From JBDLRH01 sp039800165 (GTDB lineage Bacteria > Pseudomonadota > Gammaproteobacteria > Burkholderiales > Burkholderiaceae_C), in assembly GCA_039800165.1 (NCBI GenBank), contig JBDLRH010000059.1, positions 1 to 17,234 of the forward strand: DNA of 17,234 nucleotides. Direction: 5' to 3'. Shown piece by piece: positions 1 through 7,182 of the stretch. The notes under the pieces were generated by a model that did not search any database, was not told where the DNA came from, and was given only the letters and a program-made list of their open reading frames with translations. Within the stretch, counting starts at the first letter, position 1; every line of letters starts with the position of its first letter. The position numbers and the translations under genes are program-made.

Positions 1-491
1 TGGCAGGCGTTGCAGCGCTGTACCTTTCGGCGAATAAGGATGCAAGCCCAGCGGGCGTTGCCAATGCCCTACTGGCATCTGCATGGAAGGACAAGGTCAA
101 AGATGAGGGAGCCAACAGTCCGAACCTGTTAGTGAGCTCCGCGGGTATCACCTACAGCGACGGACTTCTTCCAGTTGCCGTGAAGTCTGTGACAGGAAAA
201 GGGGAAGTCGTTGATGGCAAGAACTGGAGGGCGACGGCTACCGTTAGCGTGCATATCTACACTGGCAACTTCGGTGCCGCGGTTGTTGGCGCAACGGTTA
301 GTGGGATCTTTTCGCCCGGTGGGATTAGCTCATGCACCACTGACGGGTCAGGTGTGTGTATTCTCAAAAGTTCTAACTTGAGTCGAAATTCAGTCACTGC
401 AAGTGACTTCGCCGTGGGCAGCGTCACTGGAGTGGGTCTGATGCACGATACAAGTTGGCAATCGTCGACCATTCGAATCTTCCGTCCCTGA
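1..491 (+). CDS. S8 (subtilisin-like) serine protease, C-terminal part only
   Basis: The frame is open from base 3, so the gene begins outside the window and ends at TGA 489-491. The first visible residues (AGVAALYLSANKDASP, then ALLASAW and later GSPNLL-like NSPNLLVSSAG) match the stretch just after the catalytic serine of subtilisin-family proteases, where the last helix of the peptidase domain ends. The remaining roughly 110 residues look like a beta-sandwich of the Ig/fibronectin kind (ATATVSVHIY, ATVSGIFSPGG, SCTTDGSGVCILKS), a tail often found on secreted proteases of this family. The catalytic residues lie upstream and cannot be checked. An ATG/GTG-based caller would see only a 119-residue piece from 132, which is not a real start. 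Base composition is visibly less G+C-rich than the genes after 1300. The role as an exported peptidase is inferred from the family. Confidence 0.8.
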   Translation, partial: AGVAALYLSANKDASPAGVANALLASAWKDKVKDEGANSPNLLVSSAGITYSDGLLPVAVKSVTGKGEVVDGKNWRATATVSVHIYTGNFGAAVVGATVSGIFSPGGISSCTTDGSGVCILKSSNLSRNSVTASDFAVGSVTGVGLMHDTSWQSSTIRIFRP

Positions 492-561
492 CACTCTCAC
501 ACGTCGCGTCTAGATAGTTGACCTACCTGTTTCAGAGGATCTGCATTCGCACGCTTGCTTG

Positions 562-1236
562 TCATTTCAACGGGGAATGACTGGCAAGGAAATGCTTGAG
601 CCGCTGCCAAGAGTGCTCATCATCTTCGGGTCGATATGTGGGCGATGCCCGTAGGTTGAAGCCATGAGTTGCGTCCGGATAGGCAACCAACTCTGCGTTG
701 CCGCCCCCCTTTTTTGCTGCATCAGCGTATTGCTGCATGGATTCAATCAGACAGCAACTGTTGAAGTAGTCCTTCCCTCCTGCGAAGAGAATCGTGGGTA
801 CACGCCCCTGTCTGGCTACGTTAGGGATGCTGGGTAGTTTGGAGATAGCCGGATAAAACGCGGCGACCGCAGCTACCAAGTCTGTACTCCCCGTTGCGTG
901 TACCAACGCACCGCCACCTCCCAGCGAATATCCGACCACCACCACCTTGCCTGCCTTTACGCGCGGGTCTGATTGGACGCGCGTAATCAGGCGTTGTAGA
1001 TTTCTAGCCCCTGAAGAGTCCCAAGGGGAGACTTCTTTTCCATCAACAAGCACGGCGGTGTAACCGAGTGTCGCGACGTCTGTGGCCTTGTCGCGATACC
1101 GTTCGGTACCTGTTTGGCCAGACAGCAATATGACCGCTGGCGCTTGGCCGGACGTAGGTGGAAAGTATTCCTCTGCGACCGCACTACCTGTCGCTCCCAG
1201 CAAAACGACGAGACCAACGAGTTTCTTGATAGCCAT
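562..1236 (-). CDS. Exported dienelactone hydrolase-family alpha/beta hydrolase
   Basis: This 224-residue protein has an N-terminal signal peptide (MAIKKLVGLVVLLGATGSAVA, about residues 1-21) and a compact alpha/beta-hydrolase fold. The nucleophile elbow is GYSLGG with Ser104. Likely triad partners are Asp156 (GGKDYF) and His191 (ATHGFNL), the usual order for the dienelactone hydrolase family, although classical members carry Cys rather than Ser at the nucleophile. The start at 1236 is chosen because AGAGGAG stands just upstream and the signal peptide begins there; the frame is open 21 codons further up but without a ribosome binding site. A Cys-Cys pair at 161-162 could form a disulfide. The gene converges on the protease gene with a 70-base gap and shares its lower G+C. 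The substrate is unknown; a periplasmic esterase or lactonase role is inferred. Confidence 0.82.
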   Translation of the reverse strand: MAIKKLVGLVVLLGATGSAVAEEYFPPTSGQAPAVILLSGQTGTERYRDKATDVATLGYTAVLVDGKEVSPWDSSGARNLQRLITRVQSDPRVKAGKVVVVGYSLGGGGALVHATGSTDLVAAVAAFYPAISKLPSIPNVARQGRVPTILFAGGKDYFNSCCLIESMQQYADAAKKGGGNAELVAYPDATHGFNLRASPTYRPEDDEHSWQRLKHFLASHSPLK

Positions 1237-1308
1237 ACACGCTCCTCTGGGCCTACAAGCCCTCAGGTCAGCATACAAATACGTGGAGCTACGCGTCAAC
1301 TGCTCAGC

Positions 1309-2208
1309 CTAGGCCATGATGGACCGCATGATCCGCCGCACCTCGTCGAGGTAAAGCGCCTGCGCGCGGTGGGCCAGCGTCACCAGGCCGAAGCGGGCGC
1401 GGGCCTGCAGGGCGGGGTACATCTTCAGTGCCACCAGGCCGGGCGCACTGGCGCGCACCGCCAGCAGCACCGCGTTGGTCTGCTGCGTTACCTGCACCAG
1501 GTGCGAGATCTCGTCGCTGGCCAGCTTCACCATCGCCTGCGGGTGCGCCTGCTCGCCGTAGCGCTGCACCAGGATGCGCGCGAGCTCGTCGCTCAGCGGG
1601 GTAGAGGCCACCGGATGCTGCAGCAGCTGCGCCATGCTCACCCGCGGCAGCCGCGCCAGCGGGTGGCCCTTGCGCACCAGGAAGGCGCCTTCCATCTCGA
1701 ACCACTCGTCCACATGCAGGTCGGGTGCGGGCACCAGCGAGCGCGCGTCCACCACCATCGCGTCGATCTGCCGGTCGCGCAGCATCTGCGCCAGCGTCTG
1801 CGTGTTGGCGCGCACCACCTCCACCTGAAAGCGCGGGAAGTTCTTCGCAAAGTGCGTCATCAGCGGCGTGGTCAGCAGCGCGCCCGGCCCTGAGCTCAGG
1901 CCGACGCGGGCGCGGCCGGTGTGGTCAGCGCCCAGGGGCTGCGCACGTTCGCGCAGCGCGGCGGCGTCTTCCAGCAGGCGCTGCGCACCGGCCAGCGTTT
2001 GGCGGCCAAACGGCGTGAGCTCTATGCGACGCCCGGTGCGGTCAAACAGCGCCTGGCCCAGTTCGTCTTCCAGCGACTTGATGCTGCGGCTGAGCGCCGG
2101 CTGCGTGAGGTGCAGCGCCGCTGCCGCCTTCACGAAGCTGCCGGCGCGCGCCAGGCCGACGAAGTGGCGCAGTTGGGTGAGGGTGAGCATCCATGCATTT
2201 TGAATCAT
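1309..2208 (-). CDS. LysR-family transcriptional regulator
   Basis: The 299-residue product has the standard LysR layout: an N-terminal winged helix-turn-helix at about residues 8-67 (LTQLRHFVGLARAGSF, then LTQPALSRSIKSLEDELG and LFDR) and a two-lobed effector-binding domain from about 95 (GRARVGLSSGPGALL). The family average is close to 300 residues. The gene is divergent from the Bug-type binding protein gene, the classical arrangement of a LysR activator with its target, so it probably senses the transported compound. A near-perfect palindrome at 2193-2230 covers the proposed start codon. Neither ATG at 2208 nor the in-frame ATG at 2190 (giving MLTLTQLRHF, a very typical LysR beginning) has a good Shine-Dalgarno sequence, so the start is uncertain by six codons. 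The stop is TAG at 1309-1311. Confidence 0.93.
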   Translation of the reverse strand: MIQNAWMLTLTQLRHFVGLARAGSFVKAAAALHLTQPALSRSIKSLEDELGQALFDRTGRRIELTPFGRQTLAGAQRLLEDAAALRERAQPLGADHTGRARVGLSSGPGALLTTPLMTHFAKNFPRFQVEVVRANTQTLAQMLRDRQIDAMVVDARSLVPAPDLHVDEWFEMEGAFLVRKGHPLARLPRVSMAQLLQHPVASTPLSDELARILVQRYGEQAHPQAMVKLASDEISHLVQVTQQTNAVLLAVRASAPGLVALKMYPALQARARFGLVTLAHRAQALYLDEVRRIMRSIMA

Positions 2209-2230
2209 TCATTCATCTTTGAAAATGCAT
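2193..2230. promoter_or_regulatory. Palindromic operator in the LysR/Bug divergent region
   Basis: ATGCATTTTGAA (2193-2204) is followed after 14 bases by TTGAAAATGCAT (2219-2230), an inverted repeat matching at 11 of 12 positions. It lies between the divergent lysR and binding-protein genes, where LysR proteins usually bind dyads. It is unusual in overlapping the likely lysR start codon (2206-2208), which would suit autorepression. Binding by the neighbouring LysR protein is inferred. Confidence 0.65.
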
Positions 2231-2259
2231 TGGACGTCATGGATGGCCCTGCCTAGCAT
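2230..2259 (+). promoter_or_regulatory. Possible promoter of the Bug-type gene
   Basis: TTGGAC (2230-2235) and TAGCAT (2254-2259) are 18 bases apart and could be weak -35 and -10 boxes. The -35 abuts the right arm of the palindrome, as expected for a LysR-activated promoter. Matches to consensus are modest, so this is a suggestion only. Confidence 0.3.
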
Positions 2260-2328
2260 CCGGTCAACCAAGCCCCCGCTTGGCCACGTCCCCCCTTGAA
2301 TTTGCCACCCTGATCCCTGGAGACAACC

Positions 2329-3315
2329 GTGAAAATGACCGTCAAGACCCTGCTGGGCGCCGTATCGGCCCTGGCCCTGAGCGCCAGCGTCCTGGCCCAG
2401 AACTTCCCGGCCAAGCCGGTGACCCTGATGATTCCGTACCCGGCCGGCGGCCTGTCGGACGCCATCGCCCGCCGCGTGAACGTGCCGCTGGGTGCCGCCC
2501 TCGGCCAGCCGGCCATCGTCGAGAACCTGGGCGGCGCCAGCGGCTCGATCGCTGCACAGAAGGTGCTGAACTCGGCCAACGACGGCCACCTGGTGTTCCA
2601 GGGCTCGCCCAACGAGCTGATCCTGGCGCCGATGGCGATCTCATCGATCAAGTACAAGCCCGAAGACTTCCGCCAGATCCACCGCATCGCGCTGGCCCCC
2701 ATGGCCATCTTCTCGCGCGCCGGCCTGCCGGTGAAGAACGCCGACGAACTGGTGGCCTACGCCGCCAAGGTGGCCAAGGAAGGCAAGCCGCTGACCTACG
2801 CCAGCGTGGGCCCGGGCTCGTTCTATCACCTGCTGGGTGCCAAGATGAGCAAGGAGCTCAACGTCGAGATGACGCATGTGCCGTACAAGGGCGCCGCCGA
2901 TGCGCAGCGCGACCTGATCGGCGACATGGTCGACATCTTCATCACGCCTTACGGTGCCGCGCAGGTGGAACTGGTCAAGCAGGGCAAGCTCAAGGCGCTG
3001 GCCGTGCTGACCCCGGGCCGTCAGCGTCTGCTGCCCGATGTGGCCAGCACCACCGAGAGCAAGTCGCTCAAGGGCTTCACCGCCGAAATCGGCACCGGCT
3101 ACTTCGTCAAGCGCGACACCCCCGAGCCGGTGGTGCAGGCGCTGCACAAGGCACTGCAAAAGACGCTGGGCGATGCCGAGCTGCGCAACGGCCTGAGCGC
3201 GATGGGGCAAGAGACCGCGCCGCTGCAGACGCTGGCCGAAGCCGACGCCGCCTACAAGGCCGAAGTGGCCCTGTACCAGCGCATCGCACGCTCGATCAGC
3301 CTGCAGGCGCAGTGA
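2329..3315 (+). CDS. Bug-family (TctC-like) tripartite transporter solute-binding protein
   Basis: This 328-residue protein is a periplasmic extracytoplasmic receptor of the Bug/TctC family, which capture small carboxylates and related compounds for TctAB-type transporters or for sensing. A signal peptide covers about residues 1-23 (LLGAVSALALSASVLAQ). Family signatures follow: PAKPVTLMIPYPAGGLSD with Asp44, the ENLGGASGSIAA loop, and THVPYKGAADAQRDLIGG-like VPYKGAADAQRDLIGD around residues 185-200. The GTG at 2329 is favoured because GGAGA stands five bases upstream; ATG at 2335 is the alternative, giving two residues fewer. No tctA or tctB membrane partners are present, as is common for the many orphan Bug proteins of Burkholderiales. 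Regulation by the divergent LysR protein is likely. The ligand cannot be read from sequence. Confidence 0.93.
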   Translation: MKMTVKTLLGAVSALALSASVLAQNFPAKPVTLMIPYPAGGLSDAIARRVNVPLGAALGQPAIVENLGGASGSIAAQKVLNSANDGHLVFQGSPNELILAPMAISSIKYKPEDFRQIHRIALAPMAIFSRAGLPVKNADELVAYAAKVAKEGKPLTYASVGPGSFYHLLGAKMSKELNVEMTHVPYKGAADAQRDLIGDMVDIFITPYGAAQVELVKQGKLKALAVLTPGRQRLLPDVASTTESKSLKGFTAEIGTGYFVKRDTPEPVVQALHKALQKTLGDAELRNGLSAMGQETAPLQTLAEADAAYKAEVALYQRIARSISLQAQ

Positions 3316-3376
3316 TCGTGTCGCCTGCCTGACGATGCTCAGGCGGCGTTGCACACACAATCTGCACGCCCACTCC

Positions 3377-3411
3377 AGCGCCTGCCCCGCGTGGGCAGGC
3401 GCTTTTCTTTT
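3377..3411 (+). terminator. Strong intrinsic terminator
   Basis: A perfect 11-bp stem, AGCGCCTGCCC (3377-3387) with GGGCAGGCGCT (3393-3403), closes a five-base loop and runs into TTTTCTTTTT. It lies after the Bug-type gene but only about 12 bases before the start of the amidohydrolase gene, so it should lower transcription of the latter or act as an attenuator. Confidence 0.85.
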
Positions 3412-3423
3412 TGAGGGAACCGA

Positions 3424-4602
3424 ATGACCGCCACCTATCTGGCCCAGTCGCTCAGCCACCGCGTGGGCGAATTCATCGCCCTGCGCCGCGACATCCACGC
3501 GCACCCCGAAATCGCCTTTGAAGAACACCGCACCTCGGCGCTGGTGGCCGGCAAGCTCGAGGGCTGGGGCTATGAAGTGACCAGCGGCCTGGGCGGCACC
3601 GGCGTGGTGGGCACGCTGCGCAAGGGCAGCGGCAAACGCGCCATCGGCCTGCGCGCCGACATGGATGCGCTGCCGATCACCGAGGCCACCGGCCACGCCT
3701 GGGCCAGCCGCACTGCCGGCCTGATGCACGCCTGCGGCCACGACGGCCACACCGCCACGCTGCTGAGCGCGGCGCGCCACATCGCAGAGGATGTGGACTT
3801 TGACGGCACGCTTCACCTGATCTTCCAGCCGGCCGAAGAGGGCGGCGGCGGGGCGCTGCGCATGATGGCCGACGGGCTGTTCGAGCGCTTCCCGTGCGAT
3901 GCGGTCTTTGCGCTGCACAACTCGCCGGGCCTGCCCACCGGGCACTTCGCATTTCGCAGCGGGCCTGCGATGGCCTCGAGCGACTACGTCACCATCCGCC
4001 TGCACGGCATCGGCGGGCACGGCGCGCTGCCGCACACCACGGCCGACCCGCTGGTGGCAGCGGCATCGGTGGTGATGGCGCTGCAGACCATCGTGGCGCG
4101 CAATGTCGACCCGCTGCAGTCTGCGGTGGTGACGGTGGGTGCACTGCACGCCGGGCAGGCCAACAACGTGATTCCGCAGGTGGCGCAGCTGGAGCTGTCG
4201 GTGCGTGCGCTGGCCCCGCAGGTGCGTGCGCTGCTGCGCGAGCGCCTGCACGAACTGGTGCAACAGCAGGCGGCCAGCTTTCGCGTGCGTGCCGAAATCG
4301 ACTGGCGCGAGGGCTACGCGGTGCTGGTCAACAGCGAGCGCGAAACCGCGCTGGCCAGCAGCGTGGCGCGCCGCCTGTTCGGCGACGCCAAGGTGGTGGA
4401 CCCGGCCCCGGCGCTCATGGCCAGCGAAGACTTCGCCTTCATGCTCGAGAAGGTACCGGGCTGCTATCTGTTTGTGGGCAACGGCGCCGAGGGCACGCCC
4501 GGTGGCTGCATGGTGCACAACCCGTCGTACGACTTCAACGACGAGATCATCGAGCCCGCCACCCGCTTCTGGGCGGCACTGGTGCAAGAGTGCCTGCGCT
4601 GA
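3424..4602 (+). CDS. M20-family metallo-amidohydrolase (hippurate hydrolase / IAA-amino acid hydrolase type)
   Basis: The 392-residue protein belongs to the M20D amidohydrolases, cytoplasmic dinuclear-metal enzymes that cleave N-acyl amino acids such as hippurate. Metal-site motifs are present: HACGHDGH (Cys104, His106), PAEEGGGG with Glu138-Glu139, ALHN with His165, and near the end MVHNPSYDFND with His365. RRDIHAHPE at 22-29 is the usual opening signature. The dimerisation (lid) domain spans about residues 185-300. Length fits the family (380-400). The start has GAGGGA just upstream. It follows the Bug-type gene in the same direction, but a strong terminator lies between them. With the LysR and Bug genes it suggests uptake and hydrolysis of an amide-linked compound; the specific substrate is not determinable. 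It converges with dadA across a bidirectional terminator. Confidence 0.93.
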   Translation: MTATYLAQSLSHRVGEFIALRRDIHAHPEIAFEEHRTSALVAGKLEGWGYEVTSGLGGTGVVGTLRKGSGKRAIGLRADMDALPITEATGHAWASRTAGLMHACGHDGHTATLLSAARHIAEDVDFDGTLHLIFQPAEEGGGGALRMMADGLFERFPCDAVFALHNSPGLPTGHFAFRSGPAMASSDYVTIRLHGIGGHGALPHTTADPLVAAASVVMALQTIVARNVDPLQSAVVTVGALHAGQANNVIPQVAQLELSVRALAPQVRALLRERLHELVQQQAASFRVRAEIDWREGYAVLVNSERETALASSVARRLFGDAKVVDPAPALMASEDFAFMLEKVPGCYLFVGNGAEGTPGGCMVHNPSYDFNDEIIEPATRFWAALVQECLR

Positions 4603-4616
4603 CGCGCTGAGGCACA

Positions 4617-4652
4617 CAAAAAAAGGGCCGCACCATGTGCGGCCCTTCTTGT
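4617..4652. terminator. Bidirectional intrinsic terminator between convergent genes
   Basis: AAGGGCCGCAC (4623-4633) pairs with GTGCGGCCCTT (4637-4647) around a three-base CAT loop. An A-tract precedes it and a T-rich run follows, so it can end transcripts of both the amidohydrolase gene and dadA. Confidence 0.88.
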
Positions 4653-4678
4653 TTGCGGCAGCGCCGTTGCCGGCTGGG

Positions 4679-5953
4679 TCAGGCCGCCTGCTGTGCCAGG
4701 CCCGGCGCCAGCGCCACGCTGGCGCCACCGCGTGCATCGCTCCACGCGTCCACATGGCCGCTCAGCAGGTGCGCGGTAACGGCCGACAGCGTCCAGCCCA
4801 GGTGGCCGTGGCCGGTGTTGTAGAACACGTTGGCACGGCGGCCGGCACCCACGCGCGGCATCATGTCCGGCATCATCGGGCGCAGGCCGGCCCACGGCAC
4901 CACCTGGCGGGTGCTCACGCCCGGGAAGCACTGGTTCACCCATTCCACCAGCGGGCGGATGCGGTCGCTGCGGATGTCGAGGTTGAAGCCGTCGAACTCG
5001 GCGGTACCCGCCACGCGGAAGCGGTCTGCACCGAGTCGGCTGGTGACCAGCTTGGTGGCGTCGTCGAGCAGGCTCACCTGCGGCGCGGCTTGCTGGCTTT
5101 GCTCGTCGTTGAGCTGCACCGTGATCGAGTAGCCCTTGACCGGGTACACGTTCAGGCGGTCGCCCAGTTGTGCGGCCAGGCGGCGGCTGTGCACGCCGGC
5201 GCACACCACCAGCGCATCGCCCTCGACCACGTCGCCGCCCTTGAGCGTGACGCGGGCGCGCTCGCCGTCGCTGTGCACGCTGTCTACTTCGCAGCCGGTG
5301 CGCAGCGCCACGCCCAGGCGCTCGCAGGCGCGGGCCAGACCCACGGTGAACTTGTGGATGTCGCCGGTGCTGTCGCTCTCGGTGTAGAAGCCGCCGTAGT
5401 AGTTGCCGGCCAGCGTGGGCTCGATGGCGCGCATCTCTTCGGGCGTGACCGCGCGGCGCGGCAGGCCGCCCTGGCCCAGCAGCTCGGACACCTTGGCCGC
5501 ATGGTCGAAGCCGGCCTTGTCGCGGTAGATGTGCAGGATGCCGCGCTTCTTCAGGTCAAAGTCCACGCCCTCGGCTTCGGCCCAGGCAAACAGGTGCTCG
5601 CGCGCCTGCACCGCCAGGCGGGCAGTGGCAATGGTGTTGTCGCGGTAGCGCGGAATCGAGGCCACGAATTCGGCGAACCAGCTCAGCTTGTGCCAGCTGG
5701 GCTTGGGGTTCACCAGCAGCGGCGCGTCGGGCTTGAGCATCCACTTCAGGCCCTTGAGCAGGGTGCTGGGGTGCGTCCAGACCTCGGCGTTGGAAGCAGA
5801 CAACTGGCCGCCGTTGGCAAAGCTGGTGTCCATGGCGGGGTAGCGGTTGCGCTCGAGCAGCGTGACGCGATGGCCCGCGCGCGCGAGTGCGTAGGCGCTG
5901 GTGACGCCGGTGATGCCGCCGCCGACGACGACGATATGGGATGGCTTGCGCAT
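4679..5953 (-). CDS. dadA: D-amino acid dehydrogenase, FAD-dependent (DadA-like)
   Basis: This 424-residue flavoprotein oxidatively deaminates D-amino acids to 2-oxo acids, passing electrons to the respiratory chain at the inner membrane. The N-terminus holds the FAD dinucleotide-binding motif GGGITG (Gly11, Gly13, Gly16) in HIVVVGGGITGVTSAYAL, ending in LLER. The body carries family stretches such as TSFANGGQLSASNAEVW and, near the C-terminus, NTGHGHLGWTLS, both typical of DadA. Length is usual for the family (415-435). The start at 5953 has CGGAGA eight to ten bases upstream, although the frame stays open far upstream through the riboswitch. The gene sits alone behind a tandem glycine riboswitch, so glycine itself may be the relevant substrate or signal; that makes a glycine dehydrogenase/oxidase-like role possible. 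No dadX racemase is adjacent. Confidence 0.93.
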   Translation of the reverse strand: MRKPSHIVVVGGGITGVTSAYALARAGHRVTLLERNRYPAMDTSFANGGQLSASNAEVWTHPSTLLKGLKWMLKPDAPLLVNPKPSWHKLSWFAEFVASIPRYRDNTIATARLAVQAREHLFAWAEAEGVDFDLKKRGILHIYRDKAGFDHAAKVSELLGQGGLPRRAVTPEEMRAIEPTLAGNYYGGFYTESDSTGDIHKFTVGLARACERLGVALRTGCEVDSVHSDGERARVTLKGGDVVEGDALVVCAGVHSRRLAAQLGDRLNVYPVKGYSITVQLNDEQSQQAAPQVSLLDDATKLVTSRLGADRFRVAGTAEFDGFNLDIRSDRIRPLVEWVNQCFPGVSTRQVVPWAGLRPMMPDMMPRVGAGRRANVFYNTGHGHLGWTLSAVTAHLLSGHVDAWSDARGGASVALAPGLAQQAA

Positions 5954-6011
5954 GATGCGAATCTCCGTGCAAACGTCATGAAGAAGGCCCGCTTGCGCAC
6001 CATGCGCTGGC
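5954..6011 (-). promoter_or_regulatory. Expression platform and ribosome binding site of dadA
   Basis: Reading the minus strand, the leader ends in CACGGAGATTCGCATC before the ATG. The segment at 5957-5965, GAGATTCGC in the RNA, contains the Shine-Dalgarno bases and is perfectly complementary to GCGAATCTC at 6037-6045 inside the 3' part of the second glycine aptamer. The nine-base pairing would be exclusive with aptamer folding, so glycine binding should free the ribosome site. No U-tract terminator is evident between aptamer and gene, which supports translational control. Confidence 0.6.
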
Positions 6012-6197
6012 GAGGCCCCCTCTGTTTGCAACCTGAGAGATTCGCGGGCCCTGGGGGCCTGCTTGCTCCTGCGGTGGACCGGCTGACGAAGCCGGGCACT
6101 CTTCAGAGTTCGAAATGCGTCGACCGGTCCTTTTGCCTGAGAGTTTCCGGGGCGGTTGCTCCTTCGGCGCAGCTTGCAGGCAAGCTGTCTCTCCCGA
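6012..6197 (-). ncRNA. Tandem glycine riboswitch
   Basis: On the minus strand two glycine aptamers follow one another. Aptamer I (about 6197-6115) starts GGGAGAGAC and contains GCCGAAGGAGCAA (6156-6168) and GGAAACTCTCAGGCAAAAGGACCG (about 6126-6149). Aptamer II (about 6114-6012) contains CCGCAGGAGCAAG, GCGAATCTCTCAGG and AACAGAGGGGG. These are the strongly conserved core elements of the glycine riboswitch class, in the standard order with a short linker. Glycine riboswitches normally switch genes on when glycine is abundant, most often gcv cleavage genes. Here the regulated gene is dadA, 58 bases downstream. The promoter at 6209-6237 places the transcript start just upstream of aptamer I. Confidence 0.95.
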
Positions 6198-6208
6198 TCG
6201 ATGCTCGC

Positions 6209-6237
6209 ATTGTAAGCGTTGCACTGCGCTGCAGCAA
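6209..6237 (-). promoter_or_regulatory. Sigma-70-type promoter of the glycine riboswitch-dadA transcript
   Basis: On the minus strand TTGCTG (6237-6232) and TACAAT (6214-6209) are separated by exactly 17 bases, a good match to the sigma-70 consensus. Transcription would start near 6202, a few bases before the first aptamer stem at 6197. The position relative to the riboswitch strongly supports it. Confidence 0.75.
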
Positions 6238-6301
6238 GATGGCGCAAGGTTGCGGTGTGCAGATCCGACACAAGGGCGGCGAAGGGGCGTATTCTGTTCC
6301 C

Positions 6302-7132
6302 ATGACTGCCGGGTGCGTACGCGTTTTGAAAGTCTGCATCGCCGCAGGAGCGGTGGTGATGGCCCCGGCGGCGCATGCGGCTGAGCCCCTGTTCTCGGCC
6401 TCGCACCCGGAAAAGTTTGAAGGCGCGCTGGGGTTGTTGGCGACCTATTCGCCGTCGTACCCGGGGGCGTCGGACTACCGGCTGAGCTGGCGGCCTGCCG
6501 GCTTTCTGCGCTACGGCCGCTGGACGGTCAGCGGCGCGGGTGGCTTCACCACGCACCGCAACGACGATGTGGAGCGTGGCCTGGAGGCCGAACTGGTGCG
6601 CCGCCCCGGTCTGCGCGTCGGGCTGGGGCTGCGGCTGGACAACGGCCGCAGCGAAAGCCGCAGCCCGCAGCTCTCCGGCATGGGTGACATCCGGCGGACC
6701 TTGCGCCCGCGGCTGGCAGTGCGCTGGCAGGCCGATGGCGACACGCAGTTCAGCGCGGCGCTCAGTGGCGACTTGCTCGGCCGGGTAGGCGGCATCACCG
6801 CCGACATCGGCGCCACCCACCAATGGGACTTCGGCCACGGCCGCCAGCTGATCGCGGGTGTGGGCCTGTCGCTGGCCGACCAGCGCTACATGCAGGCCTG
6901 GCACGGCGTGAGTGCAGGGCAGTCGCTCAGCTCCGGGCTGCACGCCTACAGCCCCGGCGCAGGGCTGCGTTCGTGGGGTGGCGCCATCACCTATCGCCAT
7001 GAGTTCGGCGATTCCTGGGCAAGCTTCGTGTCGCTGAACTACGCGCGACTGGCGGGCCCGGCGCTGGACAGCCCGCTGACCCTCAAGCCGGGCAGCGCAT
7101 GGATCAGTGGCGGGCTGGCGTGGCGCTTTTGA
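6302..7132 (+). CDS. MipA/OmpV-family outer membrane beta-barrel protein
   Basis: The 276-residue product starts with a signal peptide (MTAGCVRVLKVCIAAGAVVM followed by APAAHA, cleavage near residue 26). It then shows alternating beta-strand patterns typical of a small outer membrane barrel. Recognisable MipA/OmpV features are GLLATYSPSYPGASDY after the signal, SGLHAYSPGAGLRSWG near residues 208-225, and a final phenylalanine (GGLAWRF), the usual barrel-assembly signal. Members were named for interaction with the lytic transglycosylase MltA, but many are porin-like with unclear function. The start codon lacks a clear Shine-Dalgarno sequence; a long frame continues upstream on this strand but runs antisense to dadA and the riboswitch and is not coding. 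The gene diverges from the riboswitch promoter, with about 65 bases between the promoter and its ATG. Induction signals are not visible. Confidence 0.85.
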   Translation: MTAGCVRVLKVCIAAGAVVMAPAAHAAEPLFSASHPEKFEGALGLLATYSPSYPGASDYRLSWRPAGFLRYGRWTVSGAGGFTTHRNDDVERGLEAELVRRPGLRVGLGLRLDNGRSESRSPQLSGMGDIRRTLRPRLAVRWQADGDTQFSAALSGDLLGRVGGITADIGATHQWDFGHGRQLIAGVGLSLADQRYMQAWHGVSAGQSLSSGLHAYSPGAGLRSWGGAITYRHEFGDSWASFVSLNYARLAGPALDSPLTLKPGSAWISGGLAWRF

Positions 7133-7182
7133 CGCGCGGGGCCCTGATGCGCGCGGCCCGGTGCAGCGGCGCGGTCAGCGCA

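Noticed and set aside
2641..4755. A 704-codon minus-strand frame opposite the Bug-type and amidohydrolase genes
   Set aside because: It is a composition artefact: it covers two convincing plus-strand genes and two terminators, and its product is rich in His, Gln, Ala and Arg with no family resemblance.
4205..6301. Long open frame on the plus strand running into the MipA-like gene
   Set aside because: It is antisense to dadA and the riboswitch, out of frame with the amidohydrolase gene, and its translation is low-complexity. Only the part from 6302 resembles a protein family.
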